A DNA stretch of 14,565 nt. It comes from an uncultured Collinsella sp. GTDB taxonomy: Bacteria > Actinomycetota > Coriobacteriia > Coriobacteriales > Coriobacteriaceae. The translations under genes and the position numbers were made by a program. This document shows positions 1 through 6,273 of the stretch, in pieces; position 1 is the stretch's first letter; the number at the start of each line of letters is the position of its first letter. The stretch is from assembly GCA_958415665.1 (NCBI GenBank), contig CATYZK010000039.1, positions 1 through 14,565 of the forward strand, given 5' to 3'. The notes below the pieces were generated by a model, which was not told where the DNA came from, ran no database searches, and saw nothing but the letters and a program-made list of their open reading frames with translations.

Positions 1-722
1 TCGGTATCGTACTCGGGATGGCCAAAGACAAAGAAACGGCGGCTGTCGGTCGACTTGACGATGTATAGGCCTACCTCGTCGGATACGGCCACGACCTCAA
101 GCTGCGGCTCGGCCTCCACGTCCTCGCGGCGCACGTCGGTGTTGCGCGAATGCACGGCATAGAAGCGGTCGTCGAAGCCGCGGACCAGCGGGCTTTGCGG
201 CTTCACCAAATAATGCTCGAACACGCCACTTGCCTTGGCCGGTAGATCGTACTTCTGAATGCCGTAATGGTGATACAGGCCAGCTTGCGCGCCCCAGCAA
301 ATGTGCAGCGTGGAGTGCACATGCGTGGTGGACCAGTCCATGATCTGGCAGAGCTCGGGCCAGTAGTCGACCTCCTCGAACGGCATCTGCTCCACGGGCG
401 CGCCCGTGATAATCAGGCCGTCGTAGTGGATGTCGCGGATGTCGTCGAACGTGCGGTAGAACGTCTCCAGGTGACCGGCGCTCACGTGCGTGGCCTCGTG
501 CGTCTTGGTGCGCAGCAGGTCCACCTCCACCTGCAGCGGCGTGTTGGAGAGCTTGCGCATGATCTGCGTCTCGGTGGCAATTTTGGTGGGCATGAGGTTG
601 AGGATGAGCACGCGCAGCGGACGGATGTCCTGGTGCAGCGCGCGGTACTCGGTCATGACAAAGATGTTCTCGCTCTCGAGCTGCGCGGCGGCAGGGAGGG
701 CGTCGGGAATGCGAATGGGCAT
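1..722 (-). CDS. metA: Homoserine O-acetyltransferase (MetA family), C-terminus cut by window edge
   Basis: Transfers an acyl group from acyl-CoA to the hydroxyl of L-homoserine, the first committed step of methionine synthesis in the cytoplasm. The 240 codons present start MPIRIPDALP and carry family blocks such as ENIFVMTE, ILNLMPTK and LHICWGAQAGLYHHYG. The catalytic triad falls at the classical positions: Cys142 (ICWG), His235 and Glu237 (GHPEYD). Residue 111 is Glu; in MetA proteins Glu111 goes with acetyl-CoA and Gly111 with succinyl-CoA, so the acetyl enzyme is predicted although such proteins are often labelled succinyltransferase. About 65 C-terminal residues of a ~305-residue family lie outside the window. 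The start is ATG at 722 with AAGGAG at 728-733, five bases upstream. It is divergent from the dehydrogenase at 934. I saw no SAM riboswitch in front of it. Confidence 0.95.
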   Translation of the reverse strand, partial: MPIRIPDALPAAAQLESENIFVMTEYRALHQDIRPLRVLILNLMPTKIATETQIMRKLSNTPLQVEVDLLRTKTHEATHVSAGHLETFYRTFDDIRDIHYDGLIITGAPVEQMPFEEVDYWPELCQIMDWSTTHVHSTLHICWGAQAGLYHHYGIQKYDLPAKASGVFEHYLVKPQSPLVRGFDDRFYAVHSRNTDVRREDVEAEPQLEVVAVSDEVGLYIVKSTDSRRFFVFGHPEYDT

Positions 723-933
723 GGATGCTCCTTACGAGTCAGTTGCAGCTATGGTACAACGAGCGGCCCCATCCGCGCGAGCACATCGCCCAGCGATGCC
801 GTCAGCGGCCCAAATCACTCCAAAAGTAGAGATTAAGGCATGTCCCAAAAATCTGCGGCGCTTTAGCCTAGCAAAGTGGCAACAGGACGCTACAATGGTT
901 CGACGCGAAAAACTCGGCCGAAAGGATACATAT
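723..933. other. Divergent intergenic region between metA and the dehydrogenase
   Basis: This 211-bp stretch holds the metA ribosome binding site (minus strand) and the promoter and leader of the dehydrogenase. The plus-strand TACAAT at 891-896 is a plausible -10 box. No clear -35 box, riboswitch or terminator hairpin was seen. A minus-strand promoter for metA could not be assigned with confidence. Confidence 0.4.
891..896 (+). promoter_or_regulatory. Probable -10 box of the dehydrogenase gene
   Basis: TACAAT matches the TATAAT consensus in 5 of 6 positions and lies 37 bp before the ATG at 934. No good -35 hexamer is visible at the right distance, so this is a tentative call. Confidence 0.35.
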
Positions 934-1911
934 ATGTACCAGACGCGTAAGATCGGTGTGGTCGGCCAGGGCCACGTAGGAGCACATGTCGCCAACAGCC
1001 TGCTCATGCAGGGCATTGCCGATGAGCTGTACCTGTGCGATATCAACGAGGCCAAGGTGACGTCCGAGGTCCAGGACCTGCGCGACTCCCTTTCGTTTGT
1101 CCCGTACAACACCAAGATCGTCAACTGCTACGACCACTACGAGGAACTTGCCTGCTGCGACGTCATCGTCAACGCCGCCGGTAAGGTCGCGCTGGCCGCC
1201 GGCAGCCGCGACGGCGAGCTGTTCTTTACCACCGACGCCGCCCGCTCCTTTGCCAAGCGCATCGTCGACGCCGGCTTCGACGGCATCTTCGTCTCCATCT
1301 CCAACCCCTGCGACGTCGTGTGCACCGAGCTGTGGCATCTGACCGGCTACGATCCCAAAAAGATCATCGGCTCGGGCTGCGGTCTGGATTCCGCCCGCCT
1401 GCGCACCGAGATCTCCAAGAAGATCGGCATCTCGCCCAAGTCCGTCGACGCCTACATGATCGGCGAGCACGGCTTTAGCCAGCTTGCCGCCTTTAAGGCA
1501 GCAACTATCGCCGGTAAGAGCCTCAACGAGCTTCAGGCCGAGAACCCCGACAAGTACGCCTTCGACCACATGGAGGTCGAGGAGCTCGCGCGCAAGGGCG
1601 GCTATGTGACCTACGCCGGCAAGCAGTGCACCGAGTACGCCGTCGCCAACTCCGCCGCGCGCGTCTGCGCTGCCGTGCTGCACAACGAGCACGCCGTGCT
1701 TTCGGCCTCTACGCTCATGACCGGTCAATATGGAGAGGAGGGCATCTTTACCTCCCTGCCGTGCGTGATTGGTGCCGAGGGCGTCGAGGAGGTCTACACG
1801 CTGGACCTGTCCGAATACGAGCTCGAGGGCTTCCACAAGAGCTGCCAGCACATCCGCGACAACATCGCCCAGCTCGACTGGTGGGACGCCGAGGCCTACG
1901 CCGCCAAGTAG
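934..1911 (+). CDS. NAD-dependent L-lactate / L-2-hydroxyisocaproate dehydrogenase family protein
   Basis: A 325-residue cytoplasmic oxidoreductase that interconverts an L-2-hydroxyacid and its 2-oxoacid with NAD(H). Visible elements in order: dinucleotide-binding GQGHVG at 11-16, Asp36 ending the second beta strand (NAD preference), loop Arg92, Asn124 in SNPCDVV, the Asp152/Arg155 pair in LDSARL, and catalytic His179 in GEHGFSQ. Several blocks (GEHGxSQ, ARKGGY, the xxRxxELFFT loop) look more like L-2-hydroxyisocaproate dehydrogenase of lactobacilli than classical lactate dehydrogenase, which has GEHGDSE. The substrate may therefore be a branched or bulky 2-oxoacid. The start is the ATG at 934, just before the Rossmann fold, with AAAGG at 921-925; an in-frame extension to 490 runs antisense through metA and is not credible. 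It is a single-gene unit ending at its own terminator. Confidence 0.88.
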   Translation: MYQTRKIGVVGQGHVGAHVANSLLMQGIADELYLCDINEAKVTSEVQDLRDSLSFVPYNTKIVNCYDHYEELACCDVIVNAAGKVALAAGSRDGELFFTTDAARSFAKRIVDAGFDGIFVSISNPCDVVCTELWHLTGYDPKKIIGSGCGLDSARLRTEISKKIGISPKSVDAYMIGEHGFSQLAAFKAATIAGKSLNELQAENPDKYAFDHMEVEELARKGGYVTYAGKQCTEYAVANSAARVCAAVLHNEHAVLSASTLMTGQYGEEGIFTSLPCVIGAEGVEEVYTLDLSEYELEGFHKSCQHIRDNIAQLDWWDAEAYAAK

Positions 1912-1956
1912 GCCACCGGTTGACGCGACACTTCGCACATACAGACGCAACGTAGG

Positions 1957-1995
1957 ACGGGCCACGCCGGAAATCCCCGGTACGGCCCGTTTTTT
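1957..1995 (+). terminator. Rho-independent terminator of the dehydrogenase gene
   Basis: The stem ACGGGCC (1957-1963) pairs with GGCCCGT (1984-1990), with an inner CCGG/CCGG stem (1967-1970 with 1977-1980), followed by six T from 1990. It lies 45 bp after the dehydrogenase stop. On the minus strand the hairpin has no T-run after it, so it would be weak for the convergent SIS gene. Confidence 0.85.
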
Positions 1996-2044
1996 GACTC
2001 ATGCAGCGCCCTTGCGAATCGAAGGTGAATGGTTTTCCCGTTAC

Positions 2045-3013
2045 TTAGTACTGCTCGATGCCCATATAGCGACGAACCTCGGGGCTGTGGTCGAAAACCT
2101 TACCGCGGGCTGCGCGCAGCTCGCAGCTCATGTTGTAAAAGAAGATCGGCTCCAGGTACGAACGCACGCTGGCAGGCACGTCGCCCACGCCGTACTCAAG
2201 CGCGTCGAGCACCATGACCGTATCGGTGTGCGTGTTGAGGAACGCAAGAGCGCGCTCCTCCATGGGGCGGCACTCGCCGGCGCCAAGCTGCACAAAGTAG
2301 AACACGCCGGGCTCGGTGGCCTCGAACGGGCCGTGGAAGTACTCGCCGGAGTGGATATAGCAGCAGTGCTGCCACTGCATCTCCATGAGCGAGCAGATGG
2401 CCATGGCGTAGGTCTGGCTAAAGTTGGGGCCGGATCCCAGAATGTAGAAGAACTCGTGCTGCTGGCAGAGCTCGGCAAAGCGATCGCCCAGCTCGGCATT
2501 GACCTTCTCGCGGGCAGCGGGCAGCAGTGCATCCATCTGCTTAAGGCCGGCGTACATGTCAGCAAGCGCCTCGTAACCCCCCTGCTGGTCGAGCAGCTCG
2601 GCGGCGATCAGAGCGCCGATACCCTGCGGGACCTCGGCCTGCGGCACGCCCTCGCCCCAGGGGTAGACCCAGGTGGTCCACTTGCCGTTGTCGATCTTGG
2701 AGCCCTCGCAGTCGGTGAGGGCAACGACCTTGGCTCCGGCAGCCAGCGCCATCTCGCAACCGTCGACAACCTCCTGCGTGTTACCGCTGTGGCTGCAGGC
2801 GACGACGAGCGACTTCGGCCCTAGGCTCTTGGGGGCCATCAGGCAAAACTCGCGCGCCGTGTAGACCGTCGAGGTAAACGTGGTGGCCTCGCGCTTGAGC
2901 AGTTCGTTAGCCGGCATGAGGTCGATCATCGAACCGCCGCAGGCGATCCAAAAGACGTTCTCGACCTTGCCCTTGCGCTCGATAATTTCCTGAATCAGAT
3001 CATGTGCGTTCAT
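2045..3013 (-). CDS. SIS-domain sugar-phosphate deglycase, FrlB/FraB-like (copy 1)
   Basis: A 322-residue cytoplasmic enzyme with two SIS (phosphosugar-binding) folds. Family members FrlB, FraB and the Gfr enzymes split a 6-phosphorylated amino-sugar conjugate (fructoselysine, fructose-asparagine, glucoselysine) into hexose 6-phosphate and free amino acid. Visible motifs: phosphate-binding CSHSGNTQE at 73-81, LMEMQW at 209-214, and SGEYFHGPFE at 222-231. Glu211 and His227 are 16 residues apart, as are the catalytic Glu214 and His230 described for FraB. The C-terminus RRYMGIEQY resembles FrlB (RRYYGGLVEY). It lacks the N-terminal glutaminase domain of GlmS. The ATG at 3013 has AAGGAGGAG seven bases upstream. 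It lies 144 bp after the gntR gene at 3158-3922 in the same direction and has its own promoter with repeated operator-like sites. Exact substrate unknown. Confidence 0.85.
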   Translation of the reverse strand: MNAHDLIQEIIERKGKVENVFWIACGGSMIDLMPANELLKREATTFTSTVYTAREFCLMAPKSLGPKSLVVACSHSGNTQEVVDGCEMALAAGAKVVALTDCEGSKIDNGKWTTWVYPWGEGVPQAEVPQGIGALIAAELLDQQGGYEALADMYAGLKQMDALLPAAREKVNAELGDRFAELCQQHEFFYILGSGPNFSQTYAMAICSLMEMQWQHCCYIHSGEYFHGPFEATEPGVFYFVQLGAGECRPMEERALAFLNTHTDTVMVLDALEYGVGDVPASVRSYLEPIFFYNMSCELRAARGKVFDHSPEVRRYMGIEQY

Positions 3014-3069
3014 GCTGATGCTCCTCCTTGTGTGGCGGCTTTTGGCGACGGTTGCTCGTACCTGCGGTC

Positions 3070-3148
3070 GTTCTATGTTGTCCTATTTATAACACGTGCA
3101 ACAACACCCGTGAAGTCATCTCGGTAAATTTGTTCTACGTTGTTCTAT
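3070..3148. promoter_or_regulatory. Repeated operator-like sites flanking the SIS copy 1 promoter
   Basis: GTTCTATGTTGTCCTAT (3070-3086) and GTTCTACGTTGTTCTAT (3132-3148) are identical in 15 of 17 positions and start 62 bp apart. The second contains TGTTCT twice with a 10-bp period. One site sits at the predicted -10/+1 region and the other upstream of the -35, an arrangement that would suit a repressor. The adjacent GntR-UTRA protein (3158-3922) is the obvious candidate; this is inference. Confidence 0.5.
3086..3114 (-). promoter_or_regulatory. Predicted promoter of SIS copy 1
   Basis: On the minus strand TTCACG (3109-3114) and TATAAA (3086-3091) are separated by 17 bp, matching the -35 consensus in 4 of 6 and the -10 consensus in 5 of 6 positions. 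The -10 box abuts the first repeated site. Confidence 0.4.
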
Positions 3149-3157
3149 CTATGGATG

Positions 3158-3922
3158 TTAAATGTCGAACACGTAGCGCGAGCCCACGATCTTTTGACGC
3201 CCGAGCAGCAAGGGCCGATCGTCCGCATCGGTAAAGTACGCCTCCATATAGAAGAGCGGCTCGCCGACCGGCACCTCCAGCAGCGGGGCTGTCTGAGCGT
3301 CGGCAAGCGCAATCTCCACGGTACAAGGGTCGGACTTGAGCGGCGCGCGACCCGAATGCTCGGCAACGAGCGCAAAGATCGAGTTATCGGTGAGGTCCTC
3401 GTCGGCAAGCGTCTGCAGATAGGGATGGTCAGCCAGCACAAAGGCGTTGTTCTCAAGCATGACTGGCACGCCATCTGCCGTGCGCACGCGCTCGACCACG
3501 ATAAGCTCGCAGCCGGGCTCCACGCCAAAGAACGCCGCATCCTCGTGCGTCGCCGCAACCACCGTGCGCGATACCAGGCGTGCTCCGGCCACCATGTCGT
3601 TGGCGGCACAACCCTCGGTGAAGCTCTGGACGTCGCCCTTCTGGCGAATCTTGCGCTTGAGCTTGGGAGCACACACAAAGGTGCCCCTCCCCTGCTGGCG
3701 GTTGAGATACCCCGCACGCGACAGCTCCTCGATGGCGCGACGCACGGTGATGCGTCCCACGCCATAGGACTTCGCGAGCTCCATCTCGGAAGGAATGCGC
3801 GAGCCGGCTACGTACACGCCGCGCGCGATTTCGCCCTTCAGGTCGTCCATAACCTGCTGGTACAGCGGCACGGCGGGCACCTCGGCGCGCTCGGAACGTT
3901 CGGTCTTGCTATCGGCTACCAT
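3158..3922 (-). CDS. GntR-family transcriptional regulator with UTRA domain (1)
   Basis: A 254-residue DNA-binding regulator of the HutC/FrlR branch. The winged helix covers about residues 19-83 (PLYQQV, RIPSEMELA, ITVRRAIEEL, QQGRGTFV), and the UTRA effector domain about 100-250, ending in GRQKIVGSRYVFDI. UTRA domains usually bind a phosphorylated sugar or amino sugar, often the substrate of the controlled pathway. Start is ATG at 3922 with GGAG at 3930-3933, a ribosome binding site that lies inside the last codons of recQ; only 2 bp separate the recQ stop from this ATG, so translation is probably coupled. The next gene downstream is the SIS deglycase, whose upstream repeats are its likely target. 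It is a paralog of the regulator at 6274-6993 (both end in VGSRYV plus four residues). Confidence 0.92.
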   Translation of the reverse strand: MVADSKTERSERAEVPAVPLYQQVMDDLKGEIARGVYVAGSRIPSEMELAKSYGVGRITVRRAIEELSRAGYLNRQQGRGTFVCAPKLKRKIRQKGDVQSFTEGCAANDMVAGARLVSRTVVAATHEDAAFFGVEPGCELIVVERVRTADGVPVMLENNAFVLADHPYLQTLADEDLTDNSIFALVAEHSGRAPLKSDPCTVEIALADAQTAPLLEVPVGEPLFYMEAYFTDADDRPLLLGRQKIVGSRYVFDI

Positions 3923-3924
3923 CG

Positions 3925-5907
3925 TTACGCTCCATCCCGCGCATGCTCGGACTCAAACTCTTCAATCGCCGCCATAAACTGCTCGCCAAAGGCGTCGGCC
4001 TTTTTCTCGCCAATGCCGTTGACCTGGATCAGCTCGTCACGCGTCTGAGGGCGCAGGCGGCACAGGCCGCGCAGGGCCTTGTCGGAGAAGACCATGTACG
4101 GCGCCATCTCCAGCTCGGTCGAAATCTCCTTGCGCAGGGCGCGCAGGCGCTCGAACAGCTCGGCATCGTCGCCCACGCGCGGGCGCTGATCCATCTCGGC
4201 CTCCTCGCGCAGCAGATCCACCGCACGGCGGGCGCGGGCCGAGGCCTTGCGCTTGGACGCGCGACGCTTAACGGTAAAGGCGAACGCCTCGTCCTCGACC
4301 TCGCCGGCGCGCGGACCGAGTCCCACGACCGGGTACTGCCCCTGCGAGGTGGCCAAATAACCGCGGCCGCACAGCTGGCCGATGATGTCCTTGATACGCC
4401 CGACCGATTCGCTCGACAGCTCACCGTAGCCGCGGTCCTCGTCCAGATGCATCTGGCGAATGCGCTCGGTGTTGCCGCCGTGGAGCACGTCGGCGATGAG
4501 CGACTTGCCAAAGCGCATGGGGCGCGTGGCGACGTAGCGCACGGCGGCGCGGGCCATATCGGTGACGTCCTCGACCTCGAACTGCGTGAGGCAGTTGCTG
4601 CAGTTGCCGCAGCCCTCGGCCTCGTCCGTGGCGGCGGCGCCCGAACCAGCCGCGGCAGCATGCTCGGCCGCGGCCTCGTCGCCAAAGTAGCGCAGCATGT
4701 ATTCGCGCAGGCAGCCGGTGGTATTGCAATAGCCCTCCATCTGGCTGAGCAGGCGGTAACGGTTCTGGAGCGCCCACGCGCGCTGTTCGTCGTCGAGCGC
4801 CTCGTCGGCAGCATCGCCGCGGTCGATCAAAAAGCGGCGCATACGGAAATCGTTGCCGTTCCACAGCAGGTGGCAGCTTGCCGGATCGCCATCGCGGCCG
4901 GCGCGTCCCGCCTCTTGGTAGTACGCCTCGATGCTCTCGGGCACGTTGTTGTGAATCACGTAGCGCACGTTGGGCTTGTCGATGCCCATGCCAAAGGCGT
5001 TGGTGGCAACCATCACCTGAATATCGTCGTCGATAAAGGCGCGCTGGCTTTGACGGCGGGCGTCGTTGCCCATGCCGGCATGGTAGCGGCCAACGCGAAT
5101 GCCGCTGGGGCCCAGCGCCTCGGCAAGCTCGCCTGCCAGCGCATCGACCGTCTTGCGGGTCGAGCAATACACGATGCCGCTCTCGCCCGAATGCGCGATC
5201 ACATAGTCGCGCACCCAGGCGGTCTTGGCCTTGTCGCCCATCTCCTCGCAGCCAAAGTAGAGGTTCTTGCGATCGAAGCCCGTCACTACCGTCGCGGGGT
5301 TTTGCAGGCCGAGCATCTGCTGAATGTCCGCACGCACGCGCTCAGTCGCCGTAGCGGTAAAGGCCGCCACGATGGTGCGCTGCGGCAGCGAATCGATAAA
5401 CTCGCGAATCTGCAGGTAGGCGGGGCGGAAATCCTGGCCCCACTGGCTCACGCAGTGGGCCTCGTCAATGGCCACGAGCGGCACGCCAATGCCGCCTTCG
5501 GCCGCAGCTTCCTGCGCAAAGGCCAGAAAGCGCGGCTCGAGCAGGCGCTCGGGTGCCACATACATAAGCTGGTAGCGACCCTCGCGCGCCCGTTTGAGTA
5601 CGGTATTTTGCTGGGCGGGCGTAAGGCTAGAGTTGAGATAACTGGGGCGTGCACCCGCCGCGAGCAGCGCGCGGGTCTGGTCCTCCATGAGCGACAGCAG
5701 CGGGCTCACCACAAAGGTGATGCCAGGCAGCATAAGTGCAGGCACCTGATAGCAAATAGACTTGCCGGCGCCCGTGGGCATAACGCCCAGCGCATCGCGG
5801 CCGGCAAGGATCGCATCGACCATGCGGTCCTGGCCTGGGCGAAACGAGGTGTAGCCAAAATAGGCGCCGAGCATATCGAGCGCCACCTGCTGCATGCTAT
5901 CGGTCAT
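3925..5907 (-). CDS. recQ: ATP-dependent DNA helicase RecQ
   Basis: A 660-residue 3'-5' superfamily 2 helicase for DNA repair and recombination. Motifs: RecQ motif 0 with FRPGQ (22-26), Walker A MPTGAGKS (43-50), DEAH at 148-151 followed by the RecQ aromatic-rich loop CVSQWGQDFRP, motif III FTATAT (183-188), and motif VI QEAGRAGRDG (331-340). The zinc site is Cys399 plus Cys433, Cys436 and Cys439 (CGNCSNC), then the RQC winged helix, and an HRDC domain at about 580-652. Between the first and second zinc cysteines is an Ala-rich insert (about 411-431) absent from E. coli RecQ, where the first two cysteines are 17 residues apart. ATG at 5907 has AGGA at 5912-5915; a second Met at residue 5 has no ribosome binding site. 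It shares a likely transcript with gntR 1. Confidence 0.97.
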   Translation of the reverse strand: MTDSMQQVALDMLGAYFGYTSFRPGQDRMVDAILAGRDALGVMPTGAGKSICYQVPALMLPGITFVVSPLLSLMEDQTRALLAAGARPSYLNSSLTPAQQNTVLKRAREGRYQLMYVAPERLLEPRFLAFAQEAAAEGGIGVPLVAIDEAHCVSQWGQDFRPAYLQIREFIDSLPQRTIVAAFTATATERVRADIQQMLGLQNPATVVTGFDRKNLYFGCEEMGDKAKTAWVRDYVIAHSGESGIVYCSTRKTVDALAGELAEALGPSGIRVGRYHAGMGNDARRQSQRAFIDDDIQVMVATNAFGMGIDKPNVRYVIHNNVPESIEAYYQEAGRAGRDGDPASCHLLWNGNDFRMRRFLIDRGDAADEALDDEQRAWALQNRYRLLSQMEGYCNTTGCLREYMLRYFGDEAAAEHAAAAGSGAAATDEAEGCGNCSNCLTQFEVEDVTDMARAAVRYVATRPMRFGKSLIADVLHGGNTERIRQMHLDEDRGYGELSSESVGRIKDIIGQLCGRGYLATSQGQYPVVGLGPRAGEVEDEAFAFTVKRRASKRKASARARRAVDLLREEAEMDQRPRVGDDAELFERLRALRKEISTELEMAPYMVFSDKALRGLCRLRPQTRDELIQVNGIGEKKADAFGEQFMAAIEEFESEHARDGA

Positions 5908-5938
5908 GGTTTCCTAACGTCAGAATCATCTGCCGCCG

Positions 5939-5944
5939 ATTATA
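5939..5944 (-). promoter_or_regulatory. Probable -10 box of recQ
   Basis: The minus strand reads TATAAT, a perfect consensus, 32 bp before the recQ ATG. The hexamer 17 bp upstream (GTGCTG) is a poor -35 match. Confidence 0.45.
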
Positions 5945-5984
5945 CGCCGCCACAGGGACAGCAGCACACGGCCATCGCCCAGAC

Positions 5985-6040
5985 TAGTCTTTGGGGACGT
6001 TCTTAAACGACTAGTCAAACAAGAACGTCCCCAATGACTA
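5985..6040. repeat. REP-like inverted repeat, GGGGACGTTCTT type
   Basis: TTGGGGACGTTCTT (5991-6004) and AAGAACGTCCCCAA (6021-6034) are perfect 14-bp inverted repeats. The arms extend outward to 5985 and 6040 with one mismatch (20 positions per arm). The 16-base loop contains the palindrome GACTAGTC (6009-6016), which also occurs at 5982-5989. There is no T-run, so it is not a classic terminator. GGGGAC palindromes recall REP sequences moved by IS200-like RAYT transposases; no such transposase is in the window. Confidence 0.7.
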
Positions 6041-6066
6041 CTTTGGACCGTGGCAACGCCGATGTC

Positions 6067-6222
6067 TTGGCAGAGTCAGCGAAAGCCCGCCAGAGCGAGC
6101 AAGGTGCCTTGAAACGAGGCGGCATTGACCTTCTGGTCATGCCGCCGAAGTTGAAAGGCAGATTGCCGCTCTGGCGGGCTTGCAGCGTCGACCGGTCCGT
6201 CGTTCGTTAGAACGACGGAACC
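6067..6222. repeat. 156-bp structured intergenic element, copy 1
   Basis: Begins TTGGCAGAGTCAGCGA and ends AGAACGACGGAACC, like copy 2 at 9171-9326 and the same length. Structure on the plus strand: outer 15-bp stem 6083-6097 with 6167-6181; one bulged base (6098); GCAA/TTGC; a 3x3 internal loop GGT/AGA; GCC/GGC; an A-rich internal loop; then hairpin GGCGGCAT-T-GACC-TTCT-GGTC-ATGCCGCC (6118-6146). The tail (6182-6222) holds a 9-bp hairpin with loop GTTA. The stems differ in sequence from copy 2 while the loops are kept. It could be a noncoding RNA, a 3' UTR element of gntR 2, or a REP-like selfish repeat. Confidence 0.75.
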
Positions 6223-6269
6223 AAAGGCGCAGCGTCGACCGGTCCGTCGTTCGTCAGAACGGCGGAACC
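6182..6269. repeat. Tandem duplication of the 41-bp element tail
   Basis: The unit 6182-6222 is repeated at 6229-6269 (period 47), identical in 39 of 41 positions. Each unit forms a 9-bp hairpin: CCGTCGTTC with GAACGACGG in the first, CCGTCGTTC with GAACGGCGG in the second, where one pair is a G-T wobble on the plus strand. Copy 2 of the element has a single tail (9286-9326). Confidence 0.8.
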
Positions 6270-6273
6270 ACCC

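Larger units (their letters stand above)
5908..6273. other. 366-bp gene-free region between recQ and gntR 2, filled with structured repeats
   Basis: From left to right it holds the recQ promoter, a REP-like hairpin (5985-6040), and a 156-bp structured element with a duplicated 41-bp tail (6067-6269) that ends four bases from the gntR 2 stop codon. No convincing coding sequence is present. Confidence 0.7.

Noticed and set aside
490..933. N-terminal extension of the dehydrogenase to 490
   Set aside because: It overlaps metA antisense, lacks family similarity, and the ATG at 934 with AAAGG directly precedes the Rossmann fold.
723..933. SAM riboswitch or T-box upstream of metA
   Set aside because: No characteristic conserved core, anti-terminator or terminator was recognised on the minus strand.
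868..1965. 365-codon minus-strand frame opposite the dehydrogenase
   Set aside because: Antisense shadow of a gene with a complete catalytic set; low-complexity Gly/Val/Asp composition and no domain.
3943..6006. 687-codon plus-strand open frame opposite recQ
   Set aside because: It is the antisense of a full RecQ with all helicase motifs, is Ala/His/Leu-rich with no recognisable domain, and reflects high GC third positions.
6067..6269. CRISPR array or MITE explanation for the 156-bp elements
   Set aside because: There are no regularly spaced repeats with unique spacers, and the ends TTGGCA and GGAACC are not inverted repeats of each other.
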